Of a DNA stretch of 31,207 nucleotides, positions 7,966-17,072 are shown piece by piece (the first letter of the stretch is position 1; every line of letters begins with the position of its first letter). The stretch is from the IMG/VR virus record IMGVR_UViG_3300046451_002337, positions 1 to 31,207 of that record. The stretch is one strand, 5' to 3'. This DNA is from a virus. The translations under genes were made by a program, and so were the position numbers. Below the pieces are notes generated by a model. That model saw only the letters and a list, made by a program, of their open reading frames with translations. It was not told where the DNA came from and made no database searches.

Positions 7966-9081
7966 TCAGTGTCCAGAGACAACAACACCGGTTAACACAC
8001 GGTTATCAATAACCATGCGGCCCTCTTCAAGAGAACCATAGTAACCAATTTTTTGTTGACGAACGCTGTATTGATCATCAGCAGAGAGAGAGAACTCGGA
8101 TCCGCTTTCAGCATCAGTAGCAACCGCACGAATCAAAGATTCGCGAGAACGGTCAATACCCATAACTAAATCGTCTCCAGCTGCAAAACTAACCGCACCA
8201 GCAACATTGCTAGAAGATTGGAACTGCTCGAAGAGGCGACAGAATTTACGGTTCGGTCCTAACTCATTAAGCTCCATAAGCCCAATACCATAAAGCTCAG
8301 GTACGCCACCATTGGTGAATACGCTAGAACGGTATGATTCAGGAGCAGCGATGTCGTTATTAGCGGCAACGTTATTGCTCTTTGTGTTTACTGGGTTATA
8401 AGCCATTGCTCGAAGGTCTTCCATAGTTTCAGGAGAAACAAGGAGGTCTGTAATTCCCTTAATAGCTCCATCAGGAGTTCCACCCGTCCAAGCAGTATTA
8501 ATACGCTTTGCAAGAGTGATAAGAGAGTTAAAGTCGGCCAAGGTAAATCCTATACCACTAGATACTTGATCCTTAACATGAGGCTTATTATTAGTAATGC
8601 CATCAGCCAAAGAGCCGAGTAAAAGATTAGCGGAGGTAGATTCTTGCTTAAGCAAAACTTCTTGTGCAATTCTAGTAAAAGATTTGCCAACTACATCAAG
8701 GCGAGACTGAGCAGCATAACGACGATCAAAGCTAATTGCGCTATCGAGACGATAGGTTGTAAACTTTAATTCGCTAGCTGTCGGAAGTACTTGGTTGGTA
8801 GGAAGCCCACCGGGAACCGTAGTACTATAAACCTTAATATAATCATCAGCATTGATATCATAATAGAGATCAAGCGGAAGACTAGGATTGCTATCAGCGC
8901 TAAACTGGAATGCAGTAAACAAGTTACTCAAAGTAGGAGCTTGATTAATCACTTCAGCGAGAACGGGGCCCATGAATTCAGCCAAAGCGGCTTGAGCTTC
9001 ATAAGCTACGTCACGATTGCGCGAAGCCATTGCTTTTACAAGCTCGACTTGTTCTTCTGTACGTTTAAGAGTAATATTCAT
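7966..9081 (-). CDS. Major capsid protein
   Basis: 371 aa. It starts with a helical, charged N-arm (about 1-45, EEQVELVKAMASRNRDVAYE) and continues with LSNLFTAFQFSADSNPSLPL. Central segments such as TASELKFTTYRLDSAISFDR and QEVLLKQESTSANLLLGSLA are typical of the long helix and P-domain region of HK97-fold capsid proteins. Later segments include MDRSRESLIRAVAT-like strands. It lies after portal, protease-scaffold and decoration genes, in classic head order, and is followed by a strong terminator. There is no Shine-Dalgarno site. Codon choice appears more GC-rich and even than in its neighbours, as expected for the most abundant protein. HK97 fold is inferred, not demonstrated. Confidence 0.9.
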   Translation of the reverse strand: MNITLKRTEEQVELVKAMASRNRDVAYEAQAALAEFMGPVLAEVINQAPTLSNLFTAFQFSADSNPSLPLDLYYDINADDYIKVYSTTVPGGLPTNQVLPTASELKFTTYRLDSAISFDRRYAAQSRLDVVGKSFTRIAQEVLLKQESTSANLLLGSLADGITNNKPHVKDQVSSGIGFTLADFNSLITLAKRINTAWTGGTPDGAIKGITDLLVSPETMEDLRAMAYNPVNTKSNNVAANNDIAAPESYRSSVFTNGGVPELYGIGLMELNELGPNRKFCRLFEQFQSSSNVAGAVSFAAGDDLVMGIDRSRESLIRAVATDAESGSEFSLSADDQYSVRQQKIGYYGSLEEGRMVIDNRVLTGVVVSGH

Positions 9082-9098
9082 AATATTTTTTCTATAAA

Positions 9099-9749
9099 TT
9101 AGCAGTTAATACGAATTACAGCGTATTTCCCAGCGTTACCAGCAGCGCCGGTTCCAACTGAAGATCCGGCGAATTGATCGTCAGAAACACCACGATTAAC
9201 ACGTTGACCAGTAGCCAAAATTTGACCAATGTTATTGGCATGATGACCTCCAGAGTGACCACTGATTTTACCAGCGTTATTCGATAATCTCACGAAATGT
9301 CCAACTTGCTGAGTTCCGTCAAGAACTGTAGCAGTATCAACAGTGACGATTCCTTTACCAAGAACAGGAACAGCTTCACCGGTCAAGACCGATTGTGTTT
9401 CCAATTTCTTTTGTGGGTAATAAAGAAGTTTTTCATCGTTTTCATCTTTCAATGCGGTTTGGAATAAAGTAACTCCAAGGCATGAATCTCCAGCACTTGC
9501 TGCTGTGACTTTTAATGGGACAACAGGGTACTGATTGCGTCCAATGAAAGGATAGTCCGTCTTACCGAGGTAAGAATTACTTTCGTATCCAATGGGATCA
9601 GCGCTGAAATCCCCAGCACTTACTTTAACGAAAACGCCTGCGTCACCTTTGCCACTGTCACTAACTTTATCGTTAGAATCAGTATTTGCAAATAAGTTAA
9701 CAACGTCTTCCTCAGCGTACTGACGGAATGGTAATAATCTAATAGCCAT
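9099..9749 (-). CDS. Probable capsid decoration or head-stabilising protein
   Basis: 216 aa, beta-rich, glycine-rich and without Cys clusters. MAIRLLPFRQYAEEDVVNLF opens the protein. Mid-protein strands include VLTGEAVPVLGKGIVTVDTA, and a glycine-rich C-terminal part contains HSGGHHANN. A beta-barrel-like head protein immediately ahead of the capsid gene (17-nt gap) usually decorates or stabilises the shell, as lambda gpD or similar proteins do. The codon use resembles that of the capsid gene, suggesting high expression. Function inferred from order and composition. Confidence 0.72.
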   Translation of the reverse strand: MAIRLLPFRQYAEEDVVNLFANTDSNDKVSDSGKGDAGVFVKVSAGDFSADPIGYESNSYLGKTDYPFIGRNQYPVVPLKVTAASAGDSCLGVTLFQTALKDENDEKLLYYPQKKLETQSVLTGEAVPVLGKGIVTVDTATVLDGTQQVGHFVRLSNNAGKISGHSGGHHANNIGQILATGQRVNRGVSDDQFAGSSVGTGAAGNAGKYAVIRINC

Positions 9750-9751
9750 AA

Positions 9752-11374
9752 TTAATATTTAATGTTTATGTTTTCTTTAGAGAAAGCTTGTGTAAATTTT
9801 TGACGAAGAGATGCATCTTTAGTTGAGGCTGCTTCGTTGTTGTTAGAAATACTAGCAGAAGACTCTTCTTCTACGGATTCTAAAACTTCTTCAGCGACTT
9901 CTTCAGCGACTTCTTCGGTTTTTTCAGCGACTTCTTCGGTAGAGGCTTCGCTCGTGGATAAACCTTCAACTCTTTTCTGCACTGCTGCTTCAAGTTTTTC
10001 GTTGAATAATTTTTCCTGTTCTTCAATATGAGCTTTTGTCTTGTGGTTCCACATGACTGTTAGCTTTTCTTGATAAGAAGCAAAAGCTTCTTCTGTGTTT
10101 TCGATATCTGAAATTTCAGAAGCTACGATTTTAAGGTCTTCTTCATTCAAATCAAAAGCTTCTGTAACAGATGCCATTCTTGAGTTAAAGAGGTCCTTTG
10201 CTTCGCGCAAACGCTTTTCTTCGGCCAGTTCGTTCCATTGTAATTCAGTAGCTGTTAATTTTTCCTTTAGGCCTTCAACTTCTTGAGAGAGGGCTTCATG
10301 GCGCTCGGTAGCCTCGGAAATAGCTTTTTCTTTCTCAGCTTTTTCGTCTGACCATTGAACGTCTTTTTCTTTAATAGCATCCATCATAACTTTAGAAACG
10401 CTAGCGACGGCTTCTTCGAATTGTTGACTGTCGCCAATTTTTTCCGAGAGCATGCCTTCGATTTGTTTTAGTAGATCTTGAGTATCCATAGTTAGTTTGT
10501 TTGTTGTGTTTACATCTTTTTTATGTAAAAGGGAAGTTTTATTTTGAGTTTCTTTTGCTTGGTGATACGAATCCATGTTGTTTACATGAAATTTTTCTGC
10601 TTGAGTTTTGTCTTTTTTAATTAAAGTCTTTTCTTGGTTTTCTACTATCACCCCTTCAACTTCTGCGGCTGGATTAGAGGTAAAGCCTATTCCAAGTGGG
10701 TAAATATCTCCGACTACTAATCGGTTGACTAAAGTTCCATCTTCCATTTGCCCTTCTCCGTCATAGGCTCTTAGGTATTTTTGAAGCTCCTTTATCTGAG
10801 CTTCGTTTGTAACGATCTCGGCTTCTCTTAAGTCATTACTTCCTACAGCTATATAATAATCATTAAAGCCAATTTCCCAGCTAGCTGATATTAAATTATG
10901 AAATTCATCACCAGAACCTGTCTTTTCTAGCATTGCCGCAAAATCTGGATTTACAATCTTATAGACTAAAGCTCCCAGAGAAATATTAAATGGATCATTA
11001 TCGTCTCCTACTTGATCAGCTTGTAAAAGTTCGCTTGTATTAATATCACTAAATGAAGATGAGACTATGTGTCCTACAACCTTTTCTTTATTGTGTTCTA
11101 TATTAGTTGGCTTATGTATGAAGTATTCAGATACTGCTAGTGCTGTCTTAGTATCTATTCCGTCTCCATTTTTATTAAACTTATTAACTACTGCTGCATT
11201 GAAAGCTACTCCGAGCAAATCAATATTCTTAGTTAGGTCTACATCTTCAGGTATTAAAGGTTTTAAATTATCTAATGAAGCTTTACTTATATTAAATCGC
11301 TTGCAGGTTCCATCAACACATGAGGCTGATATTTCATTAGAAAAAGAACTTATATACTTAAATGGCGTACTCAT
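9752..11374 (-). CDS. Prohead protease fused to scaffold protein
   Basis: 540 aa with two parts. Residues about 50-245 look like a prohead serine protease. KPTNIEHNKEKVVGHI carries the likely catalytic His94, ISASWEIGF carries the likely Ser (163 or 165), and LGIGFTSNPAAEVEGV closes the domain. Residues about 296-470 are a long charged coiled coil (KEKAISEATERHEALSQEVE and similar), and 475-510 are very acidic (EEVAEKTEEVAEEVAEEV). This is the layout of a self-cleaving protease-scaffold. An in-frame ATG at 10489 (Met296, MDTQDLLKQIEG) follows a linker and could start a 245-aa scaffold-only product, as lambda C/Nu3 does. It lies between portal and capsid genes. Confidence 0.82.
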   Translation of the reverse strand: MSTPFKYISSFSNEISASCVDGTCKRFNISKASLDNLKPLIPEDVDLTKNIDLLGVAFNAAVVNKFNKNGDGIDTKTALAVSEYFIHKPTNIEHNKEKVVGHIVSSSFSDINTSELLQADQVGDDNDPFNISLGALVYKIVNPDFAAMLEKTGSGDEFHNLISASWEIGFNDYYIAVGSNDLREAEIVTNEAQIKELQKYLRAYDGEGQMEDGTLVNRLVVGDIYPLGIGFTSNPAAEVEGVIVENQEKTLIKKDKTQAEKFHVNNMDSYHQAKETQNKTSLLHKKDVNTTNKLTMDTQDLLKQIEGMLSEKIGDSQQFEEAVASVSKVMMDAIKEKDVQWSDEKAEKEKAISEATERHEALSQEVEGLKEKLTATELQWNELAEEKRLREAKDLFNSRMASVTEAFDLNEEDLKIVASEISDIENTEEAFASYQEKLTVMWNHKTKAHIEEQEKLFNEKLEAAVQKRVEGLSTSEASTEEVAEKTEEVAEEVAEEVLESVEEESSASISNNNEAASTKDASLRQKFTQAFSKENINIKY

Positions 11375-11402
11375 AATATAGCACTACTTAAATTAATAAA
11401 AA

Positions 11403-11828
11403 TTAATATTTAGGCTTTTTTGATGATTCACTATCATCGCCTTCTTTGCTTTCTTTCTTTTCACCTTTTTCTTTGTCCTTGTCTCCGGTTTTTTTATCTC
11501 CGTCTTCTTCATCTTTTTTCTGAAAAGGAAAGCCTGACTTTTTTTTCTTGGCTTCTATTTTTTTTACGATCTCTGCTTTTGTTTCTTCAGACAGATTAGA
11601 ATCAGATAATAGGGAAATTGATCTCTCAATTTCTTCTTGACTCGAAATTGGAAAGTGCCTCAAAGACCTAGGTATTGTCCTGCCAGTATGATCCTTTTTT
11701 CCTCCAGCCTCAATGTAGGCAAAATTCTCATCCGTTAATTGATTAAGTTCTGCTTGCGACTGCCTGAGGCCGAAGATATCAGTAAGACTTTTAGAGTCTT
11801 TAATGTTTTTTGAAAAGTCTAGTTCCAT
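11403..11828 (-). CDS. Small head-module protein with charged tail
   Basis: 141 aa. The core contains KKDHTGRTIPRSLRHFPISS and LSEETKAEIVKKIEAKKKKSG, a pattern (RSLRH-(F/L)-PI, then a short helix, then a K-rich helix ending KKxG) that recurs in phage head modules beside protease genes (DUF6582-like in my memory). The last 40 residues are a K/E/D low-complexity tail. It sits between portal and protease-scaffold genes. Its role is unknown. A head-assembly helper is plausible. Confidence 0.65.
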   Translation of the reverse strand: MELDFSKNIKDSKSLTDIFGLRQSQAELNQLTDENFAYIEAGGKKDHTGRTIPRSLRHFPISSQEEIERSISLLSDSNLSEETKAEIVKKIEAKKKKSGFPFQKKDEEDGDKKTGDKDKEKGEKKESKEGDDSESSKKPKY

Positions 11829-11864
11829 AGTTTTAAAAGTTATACAAATTAATACACAATCTTT

Positions 11865-13925
11865 TTACTTTTGAGAACCTTCTTGTGATTTCTTGCTATG
11901 ATAATAAATAGCCGAAGGGTAAAGCTCCATGTCGTTCTCATGAGATTCGTTTAATATCTCTGGCATTGGTAAGAGTTTTTCAATAAGGTTAAAGTCCTTT
12001 AAACACGCGCTCACCTGACCTTCCCATTCTGACTTTTCACAAGAAATTATAACCGTCTTGCAGAGCTCGTCTAGCAAGCCTTTCCTCTCTTTTGACAACC
12101 TCTTAACTCCTTGCCTTGACTTTAATTCTTTTTGAGCGAAAGAAAATAAACTTTCAGTATTGTATATGGTTTTTTGCAGGTCCTCTCTGCCAGCTAGTCC
12201 GGTCTTGCCGTTCTTGTTGGCTCCCGCTGGCCTGCCAGACTCTTGAGGTGTAGATTTTTTTTGATTAGGATTGCTTACTGAAGTTGGCGCCTCCGGTTGG
12301 CTTTTTTGTTCAATCTCAGATTGCTGCTCCATCTGCTCTTCACTTAAAGGGACTGGCTGTCCTCCTACTAAAGGAGTGTACAAACCTTTTTGCCTATCTT
12401 CTAGATATGAATCTTGACCTTCTCCTACCTTATCTGATTCTGGATAAAGCCCTGTTTTGATTGTTTGGATACCTTGCTCTGGAGTAAGAATTCCTAACTC
12501 CATCAGTCTAGTAGTGACTCTTTGTAATTGAACTTCATCTTTTAAATCAATCTCTTGGAACTTAACAAGCGGATACTTCCTGAAGCCTAAATTCTGGCAA
12601 ACTAGTTTTATTTGAGGTTGAAGAAAATCATTAATAAAAGCATTTCTAGCTTCTTTAAGTCTTTCAAGAAATATCTGAGCCTTAACTTGCGTGTTACTGT
12701 ATCTTTCGCTACCGACCACAACGTTCTGCAAAGCTTCCTTAATATCCTGATCTACTATTTGATATTTTTCTGGCCCTAATACTTTGTTTAAGTCCGGTAT
12801 TATAAACTCAGCTTTTGTCGTATAGTCGCTTACCAAAACACGCCCTATACTTTCATTTGAAAATAAAGATTGCATAGCTTGCAAGTTATGAGGATTAATA
12901 CCTCCCTTGTCAGGGCTATTACCCATGGTTATTAAAAGAATAACATTCTCTATAGTTCTAGTAACAGCTTGGTCTACTTTTTTCAACTCAAGCTTCCAAT
13001 TTAAATCATCCAAAACTGGATAACCAAAAGGAATAGCAAAAGGTTCATAATCTTGTTTTTTATAAAAAGAATAAATTAATTTATCTACATCTAAATTGAT
13101 AAAAATTCCATCATTCCCAAATTGCCCTTTTCTAATTGCCGCCTGATCCTTTGGGTCGAGACCGTCCATCACTTCTTTATCGTATTCAGTTTTTGGATCC
13201 TTAAGTCTTTCAAGTTCAAACTCAGAAAGCACCTTCCTGTAAACTTGCCCATTAAAATTAGAAGACTTTACCGTTGCTATATCATAAGGGTTTAATAAAA
13301 TATAACGAATAGGAATTTGTCCCGGCTTCATAAATTCTGAGCCATATATCGTAGACATCCTACCAAAATCTTCCTCTGTAAATTTAGTGTCAAGGCGATA
13401 CATAAATACATTCCCACTTCTATAATACTCCCTAAAATACTGATCCTTAACAGCCCATATCTTCACCTTCTGGAGCCACTTGTCTATAAAGTTTCTTGAT
13501 TTCTCAGTACCCCCTTGAAGGTGCAGTTCTGTATTTGCAAACTCCGACATTATGTCTATGACATTTCTGAAAATTGGGATATTAGCATAAGCCTTCTGAC
13601 ATAACATGATAGCGTCCCTAATGTCACATCCTGACTTTCCATAAGAGTAGGGCAACTCTCCTTCCCTAATGTTGGCGTACTTAAATGATTTTTTTCCTAC
13701 TGCCGCCGAGTTGGATCTAGTATTAGTTCTTGATGTTCCGCTTGAATTGTTTTCGCCAGTCCTTTCGTAATTTGCTTTTGCGCTCTGGGTATAATAGGCA
13801 TCCCCCCCTAAGGTTGGCTCCCATTCCTTAGATGACCCTTGAGACTGACTGATTAAATCTTCAAGATTATTCTTGTTAAACTTTTTCCAATATTCTGATT
13901 TCTTATTATATTTACGCTTAGACAT
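11865..13925 (-). CDS. Portal protein
   Basis: 686 aa. A disordered, polar N-terminus (1-90) precedes a conserved portal core with NIPIFRNVIDIMSEFANTEL, VKDQYFREYYRSGNVFMYRL and IRYILLNPYDIATVKS (wing and crown region). A long C-terminal helical segment (NVVVGSERYSNTQVKAQIFL) precedes a Q/S/P-rich tail with QEGSQK at the end. Dodecameric portals of large tailed phages have this length and layout. It follows the large terminase directly and precedes the protease-scaffold, the standard order. The ATG lies 5 nt after TATTAT, a possible weak promoter, and there is no Shine-Dalgarno site. Confidence 0.88.
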   Translation of the reverse strand: MSKRKYNKKSEYWKKFNKNNLEDLISQSQGSSKEWEPTLGGDAYYTQSAKANYERTGENNSSGTSRTNTRSNSAAVGKKSFKYANIREGELPYSYGKSGCDIRDAIMLCQKAYANIPIFRNVIDIMSEFANTELHLQGGTEKSRNFIDKWLQKVKIWAVKDQYFREYYRSGNVFMYRLDTKFTEEDFGRMSTIYGSEFMKPGQIPIRYILLNPYDIATVKSSNFNGQVYRKVLSEFELERLKDPKTEYDKEVMDGLDPKDQAAIRKGQFGNDGIFINLDVDKLIYSFYKKQDYEPFAIPFGYPVLDDLNWKLELKKVDQAVTRTIENVILLITMGNSPDKGGINPHNLQAMQSLFSNESIGRVLVSDYTTKAEFIIPDLNKVLGPEKYQIVDQDIKEALQNVVVGSERYSNTQVKAQIFLERLKEARNAFINDFLQPQIKLVCQNLGFRKYPLVKFQEIDLKDEVQLQRVTTRLMELGILTPEQGIQTIKTGLYPESDKVGEGQDSYLEDRQKGLYTPLVGGQPVPLSEEQMEQQSEIEQKSQPEAPTSVSNPNQKKSTPQESGRPAGANKNGKTGLAGREDLQKTIYNTESLFSFAQKELKSRQGVKRLSKERKGLLDELCKTVIISCEKSEWEGQVSACLKDFNLIEKLLPMPEILNESHENDMELYPSAIYYHSKKSQEGSQK

Positions 13926-13986
13926 ATATCATAATACACCGAAGTTGCCTAAAAGTCTAAGAAAAGTCGAAAGTTAACTTTTAACT

Positions 13987-15858
13987 TTACGCCACAAACA
14001 TTGGAGTGAATGTTGCCTGAACATTACTTTGCTCAACATTCATCATGTCGTAATATATTTTTATCATCCAATTCCCTAATACTAAAGCGGAGTAAGAGTC
14101 TTTCCTAGCCTTCTCTGGTCCGGTTGTTCTTTTTAGGTTGTCTGGAAGATCAAAGGTCTGCGTTCCATGCGCAGTAGTTTTAATTTGTATCAAAGCACAT
14201 TCCCCTTTTGTTTTTTCCATTAAGTCTATTTGATATTCTACTAGATCAATCATTTTAGCGGCAGCGCTTTGCTTTTCATCCTCTATACTTCTTAAAAATT
14301 TTAATTCCTTGATTGGTATCTTTTTATTTCTTTGCTTCTGGTAGTCGTCATTAACAGCTCTAGATCCAAAGAAAATTCGCTTGTGGTCAAAATTAGCTTG
14401 CAATAATTCATTAGAATTTCTAATCCATTGGGAAGTCGGCTTGCGCAAGATGCAGATTCTTTTTTTATCTAAGTTATATTCTAATTTAGCATCGCGCAAT
14501 GCCTGCTGATAATTTTCCAAATTATCAAGTTCTACACTAATAGTTTTAATCTCTAAGTTGTTTTGCTTGAAAAGACTGCTCTCATTGCAGGCGTTAAGGA
14601 ATTGCACTCCCCCGTTATAGTCTCCTACCATTGCTACTATATTAAAATTTGTTAACAAATAATGTAAATAGAAAATATGATCTTTCAGGCGAGCGCCTGA
14701 CATGGCGTAGTTATGAACTAAAGTGCCGTGCTGGTTCCCGTCATTAAGCTTGAAAACCTGAATGGCAAAGTCATCAGAGCTTTCGCTCTCTGCCCAACTA
14801 GGGTCAAAAGATAATAAATATTTATCAGATGGCTCTCCAGCGACCTCCACGCATGGGCTCTGGCCGTCAGGGACAGTACAGGAAGCCATTTTTGATATCT
14901 TAAAGTACCCAGAGCTATCATCAGTAAATACAGCGCCAAATTCTCTATCAAACTGACTCTGACTCATACTTGCTCTAGCTTGATTGATTAAATTTTGATC
15001 ATAAAGTTGCTGCGGAGCACAATCATAACTAAAATGCATAATAGTCCTGTGCGCAGTGCCTTTCTCCGGTATATCGCCATTTATTAATAATTCAAATTTC
15101 TGATATAATTTATACATATATTCAAATTTATACGAAGCGGAAGAAAGCATAATTAATTTATTGTTCGGCCAGACATGTCTGTCCACCTCTTTCATTTTTC
15201 CCTCTTTTATCATTCGAGTTTCTAAATTATACAAATCCTCCCTCTCGGTTGGATTTTCAACAACAGAAAGAAAAGGAACTATAACTTCGTTATAAATCCT
15301 TTCTGGCATAAGGAGAAACTCATCAATTATAATTCTATGAAATCGAAAACCACGAAGTTTCTCTCCGTCGCCCAAAGGTAATGCATGAATCTTGCTGGCT
15401 CCTATTTCTAAAGTCCACTGGTCATTAGCTTTTGATTTTCTAGTCACACATTGAGCTAGCATAGCTGCTTCTGGCTTATTAAGTATGTCTTCTATTTTCT
15501 TAAATATCATTTTTGCCTGACGGAAAGATTTTGATACGATACCAATTTCTACTCCTTGATTCAATAAGGCGTCAAGAAAAGCAAACACTCCAGTGGTAAA
15601 AGATTTCGACATTCCTCGACTCCATACTCCCATAAAATAATCTGATTCTAGCATTGCCTTGATTGCCATATGCTGAAAGGGAAAGAGCTTTACGCCACTA
15701 AGCATGTCCACTGCAAAAGTAGTATTGCCCCTCAAGAATTCATAAAGCAATAGTTTAGCTTCGTGCTCTTCTATGAAACCTTTCTTTGCTAAGATTTTTT
15801 GGTTGATATTCGAAGAGTACTTGATTCTCTCTTGTTGCTTTCCTTCTTCCCAGCTCAT
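13987..15858 (-). CDS. terL: Terminase large subunit
   Basis: 623 aa DNA-packaging motor. The ATPase domain has a Walker A variant WSRGMSKSF (79-87) and Walker B RIIIDEF (175-181, acidic pair D179 E180), with the coupling motif SSAS near 238-241. The nuclease domain has FDPSWAE (Asp351), VGDYNGG (Asp412) and a C-terminal KDSYSAL (Asp near 585), the three acidic residues of the RNase H-like fold. All key residues are present, so the enzyme should be active. The ATG overlaps the stop of the subtilase gene by four bases (ATGA), giving tight coupling. The portal follows downstream. Confidence 0.95.
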   Translation of the reverse strand: MSWEEGKQQERIKYSSNINQKILAKKGFIEEHEAKLLLYEFLRGNTTFAVDMLSGVKLFPFQHMAIKAMLESDYFMGVWSRGMSKSFTTGVFAFLDALLNQGVEIGIVSKSFRQAKMIFKKIEDILNKPEAAMLAQCVTRKSKANDQWTLEIGASKIHALPLGDGEKLRGFRFHRIIIDEFLLMPERIYNEVIVPFLSVVENPTEREDLYNLETRMIKEGKMKEVDRHVWPNNKLIMLSSASYKFEYMYKLYQKFELLINGDIPEKGTAHRTIMHFSYDCAPQQLYDQNLINQARASMSQSQFDREFGAVFTDDSSGYFKISKMASCTVPDGQSPCVEVAGEPSDKYLLSFDPSWAESESSDDFAIQVFKLNDGNQHGTLVHNYAMSGARLKDHIFYLHYLLTNFNIVAMVGDYNGGVQFLNACNESSLFKQNNLEIKTISVELDNLENYQQALRDAKLEYNLDKKRICILRKPTSQWIRNSNELLQANFDHKRIFFGSRAVNDDYQKQRNKKIPIKELKFLRSIEDEKQSAAAKMIDLVEYQIDLMEKTKGECALIQIKTTAHGTQTFDLPDNLKRTTGPEKARKDSYSALVLGNWMIKIYYDMMNVEQSNVQATFTPMFVA

Positions 15859-17066
15859 CTCGGTCTAGCTGGATCGTTGTTGTATCGCTCGTCCCAGTCT
15901 ATACCCCAGTCAACTGGTTCGTATTCCTCTTCAGCGTATTGGTAAATCACAATACCTAAACAAACTAAAGCAAAAACGCCAGCGACAATCCATGCGATAT
16001 TTTTCTTAACAAAAGAGCTCTCCTTTTTCGGAGGGGGCGTAGAGCTCGGAGGTTCTGTCTTTGGCTTGGGTGTTGTGGTGGTAGGCTTAAAAGTCGTGGT
16101 AGTAGGTTTAAGAGTGGTAGTGGTAGGCTTAAGAGTTGTGGTGGTAGGTTTGGAGCTTTCTCCTGTTATTAACTTTTCGATATCGACAACTCCATAACCC
16201 CAGTCGTTGTCTTTTCCGACATTACCCTTATCATTAGTATACTTCAGTAAATGTTGACGTATATCTTCGACTGTCTTACAGTCATTCTTTCCTGTCTCTT
16301 TTTCTTGCTTTCTATGTTTTGAAATCATTAAAGCGATTATAGCGGCCATGAATGGGCAAGCCATAGACGTTCCACTCAAGGAAGCATAAGAGTTTTTTAA
16401 ATAAGTACTATATATATTAGCTCCGGGAGCTGCCCAATCAACCTGTGAACCACGAGAAGAAAAGCCAGCAATTTTTCCATACTGATCAAAAGCGCCAACA
16501 GCAATTGTTTCTGGGAAAGCGGCAGGGTATCCGACTCCTGCAAATCCTGAGTTTCCAGCAGCGCATACTACTGGAATATTCATTGCATAAAGGTCTTTAA
16601 TGAATTCATGCATTGCAACAGAAGGAGTCGATCCTCCTAGAGACATAGATACTACATCTGGACGAAGCTCCTTAACAGCCTCCAAAGCTTTAGCTATTTG
16701 GCTATAACTTCCAGATCCGTTTTTATTTAAGGCCTTAAAACATACAGATTTGGCCTTAGGAGCTACCCCAACAAAACCTTGATTATTGTTTTTTGCGCAT
16801 ATAATTCCGACGCAATGAGTTTGGTGTCCATTATAATCATAAATATCTTCACCATCAACAAGGTTAGCTCCTGCTACCGCATTATCACCAATGTCTACGT
16901 GATCAGGCATTCCGGTATCTATAACAGCTATTGTCATTCCTTCTCCTTGGGTTACCTTCCAAGTGTTCGGGATGTTTGCGTATTTGAGACTCCAATCAAA
17001 AGATTGCGAGAAAGTAGTGGATATTTCCTCTACCTTGAAATCGGGTAATTTAACTTCTTGTTTCAT
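15855..17066 (-). CDS. Subtilisin-like serine protease with C-terminal membrane anchor
   Basis: 403 aa, family S8. The catalytic triad is visible: Asp50 in AVIDTGMPDH, His81 in NGHQTHCVG, Ser234 in SGTSMACP, and the oxyanion Asn172 in AAGNSG. The usual HGTH box reads HQTH. There is no N-terminal signal peptide. After the catalytic domain (about 28-300) come three or four KPTTTT(L/F) repeats (307-334), a P/K-rich stretch, one membrane helix (about 356-377, IAWIVAGVFALVCLGIVIYQ) and a short acidic-then-basic end. The topology would tether a protease by its C-terminus. It overlaps terL by four bases, an unusual partner. Possible roles are processing of a virion or host-envelope protein. Neither is shown. 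Confidence 0.9.
   Translation of the reverse strand: MKQEVKLPDFKVEEISTTFSQSFDWSLKYANIPNTWKVTQGEGMTIAVIDTGMPDHVDIGDNAVAGANLVDGEDIYDYNGHQTHCVGIICAKNNNQGFVGVAPKAKSVCFKALNKNGSGSYSQIAKALEAVKELRPDVVSMSLGGSTPSVAMHEFIKDLYAMNIPVVCAAGNSGFAGVGYPAAFPETIAVGAFDQYGKIAGFSSRGSQVDWAAPGANIYSTYLKNSYASLSGTSMACPFMAAIIALMISKHRKQEKETGKNDCKTVEDIRQHLLKYTNDKGNVGKDNDWGYGVVDIEKLITGESSKPTTTTLKPTTTTLKPTTTTFKPTTTTPKPKTEPPSSTPPPKKESSFVKKNIAWIVAGVFALVCLGIVIYQYAEEEYEPVDWGIDWDERYNNDPARPR
16063..16150 (-). repeat. 21-bp tandem repeat encoding KPTTTTL
   Basis: About four near-identical 21-bp units in frame in the subtilase gene, giving the Thr-rich linker between protease domain and membrane helix. Synonymous differences between units show the repeat is not brand new. 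Length may vary by slippage. Confidence 0.8.
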
Positions 17067-17072
17067 TTTTGT

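Noticed and set aside
9837-10286. Plus-strand frames opposite the scaffold gene
   Set aside because: Ser-rich frames that mirror the E/K-rich coiled coil on the other strand, a common composition effect.
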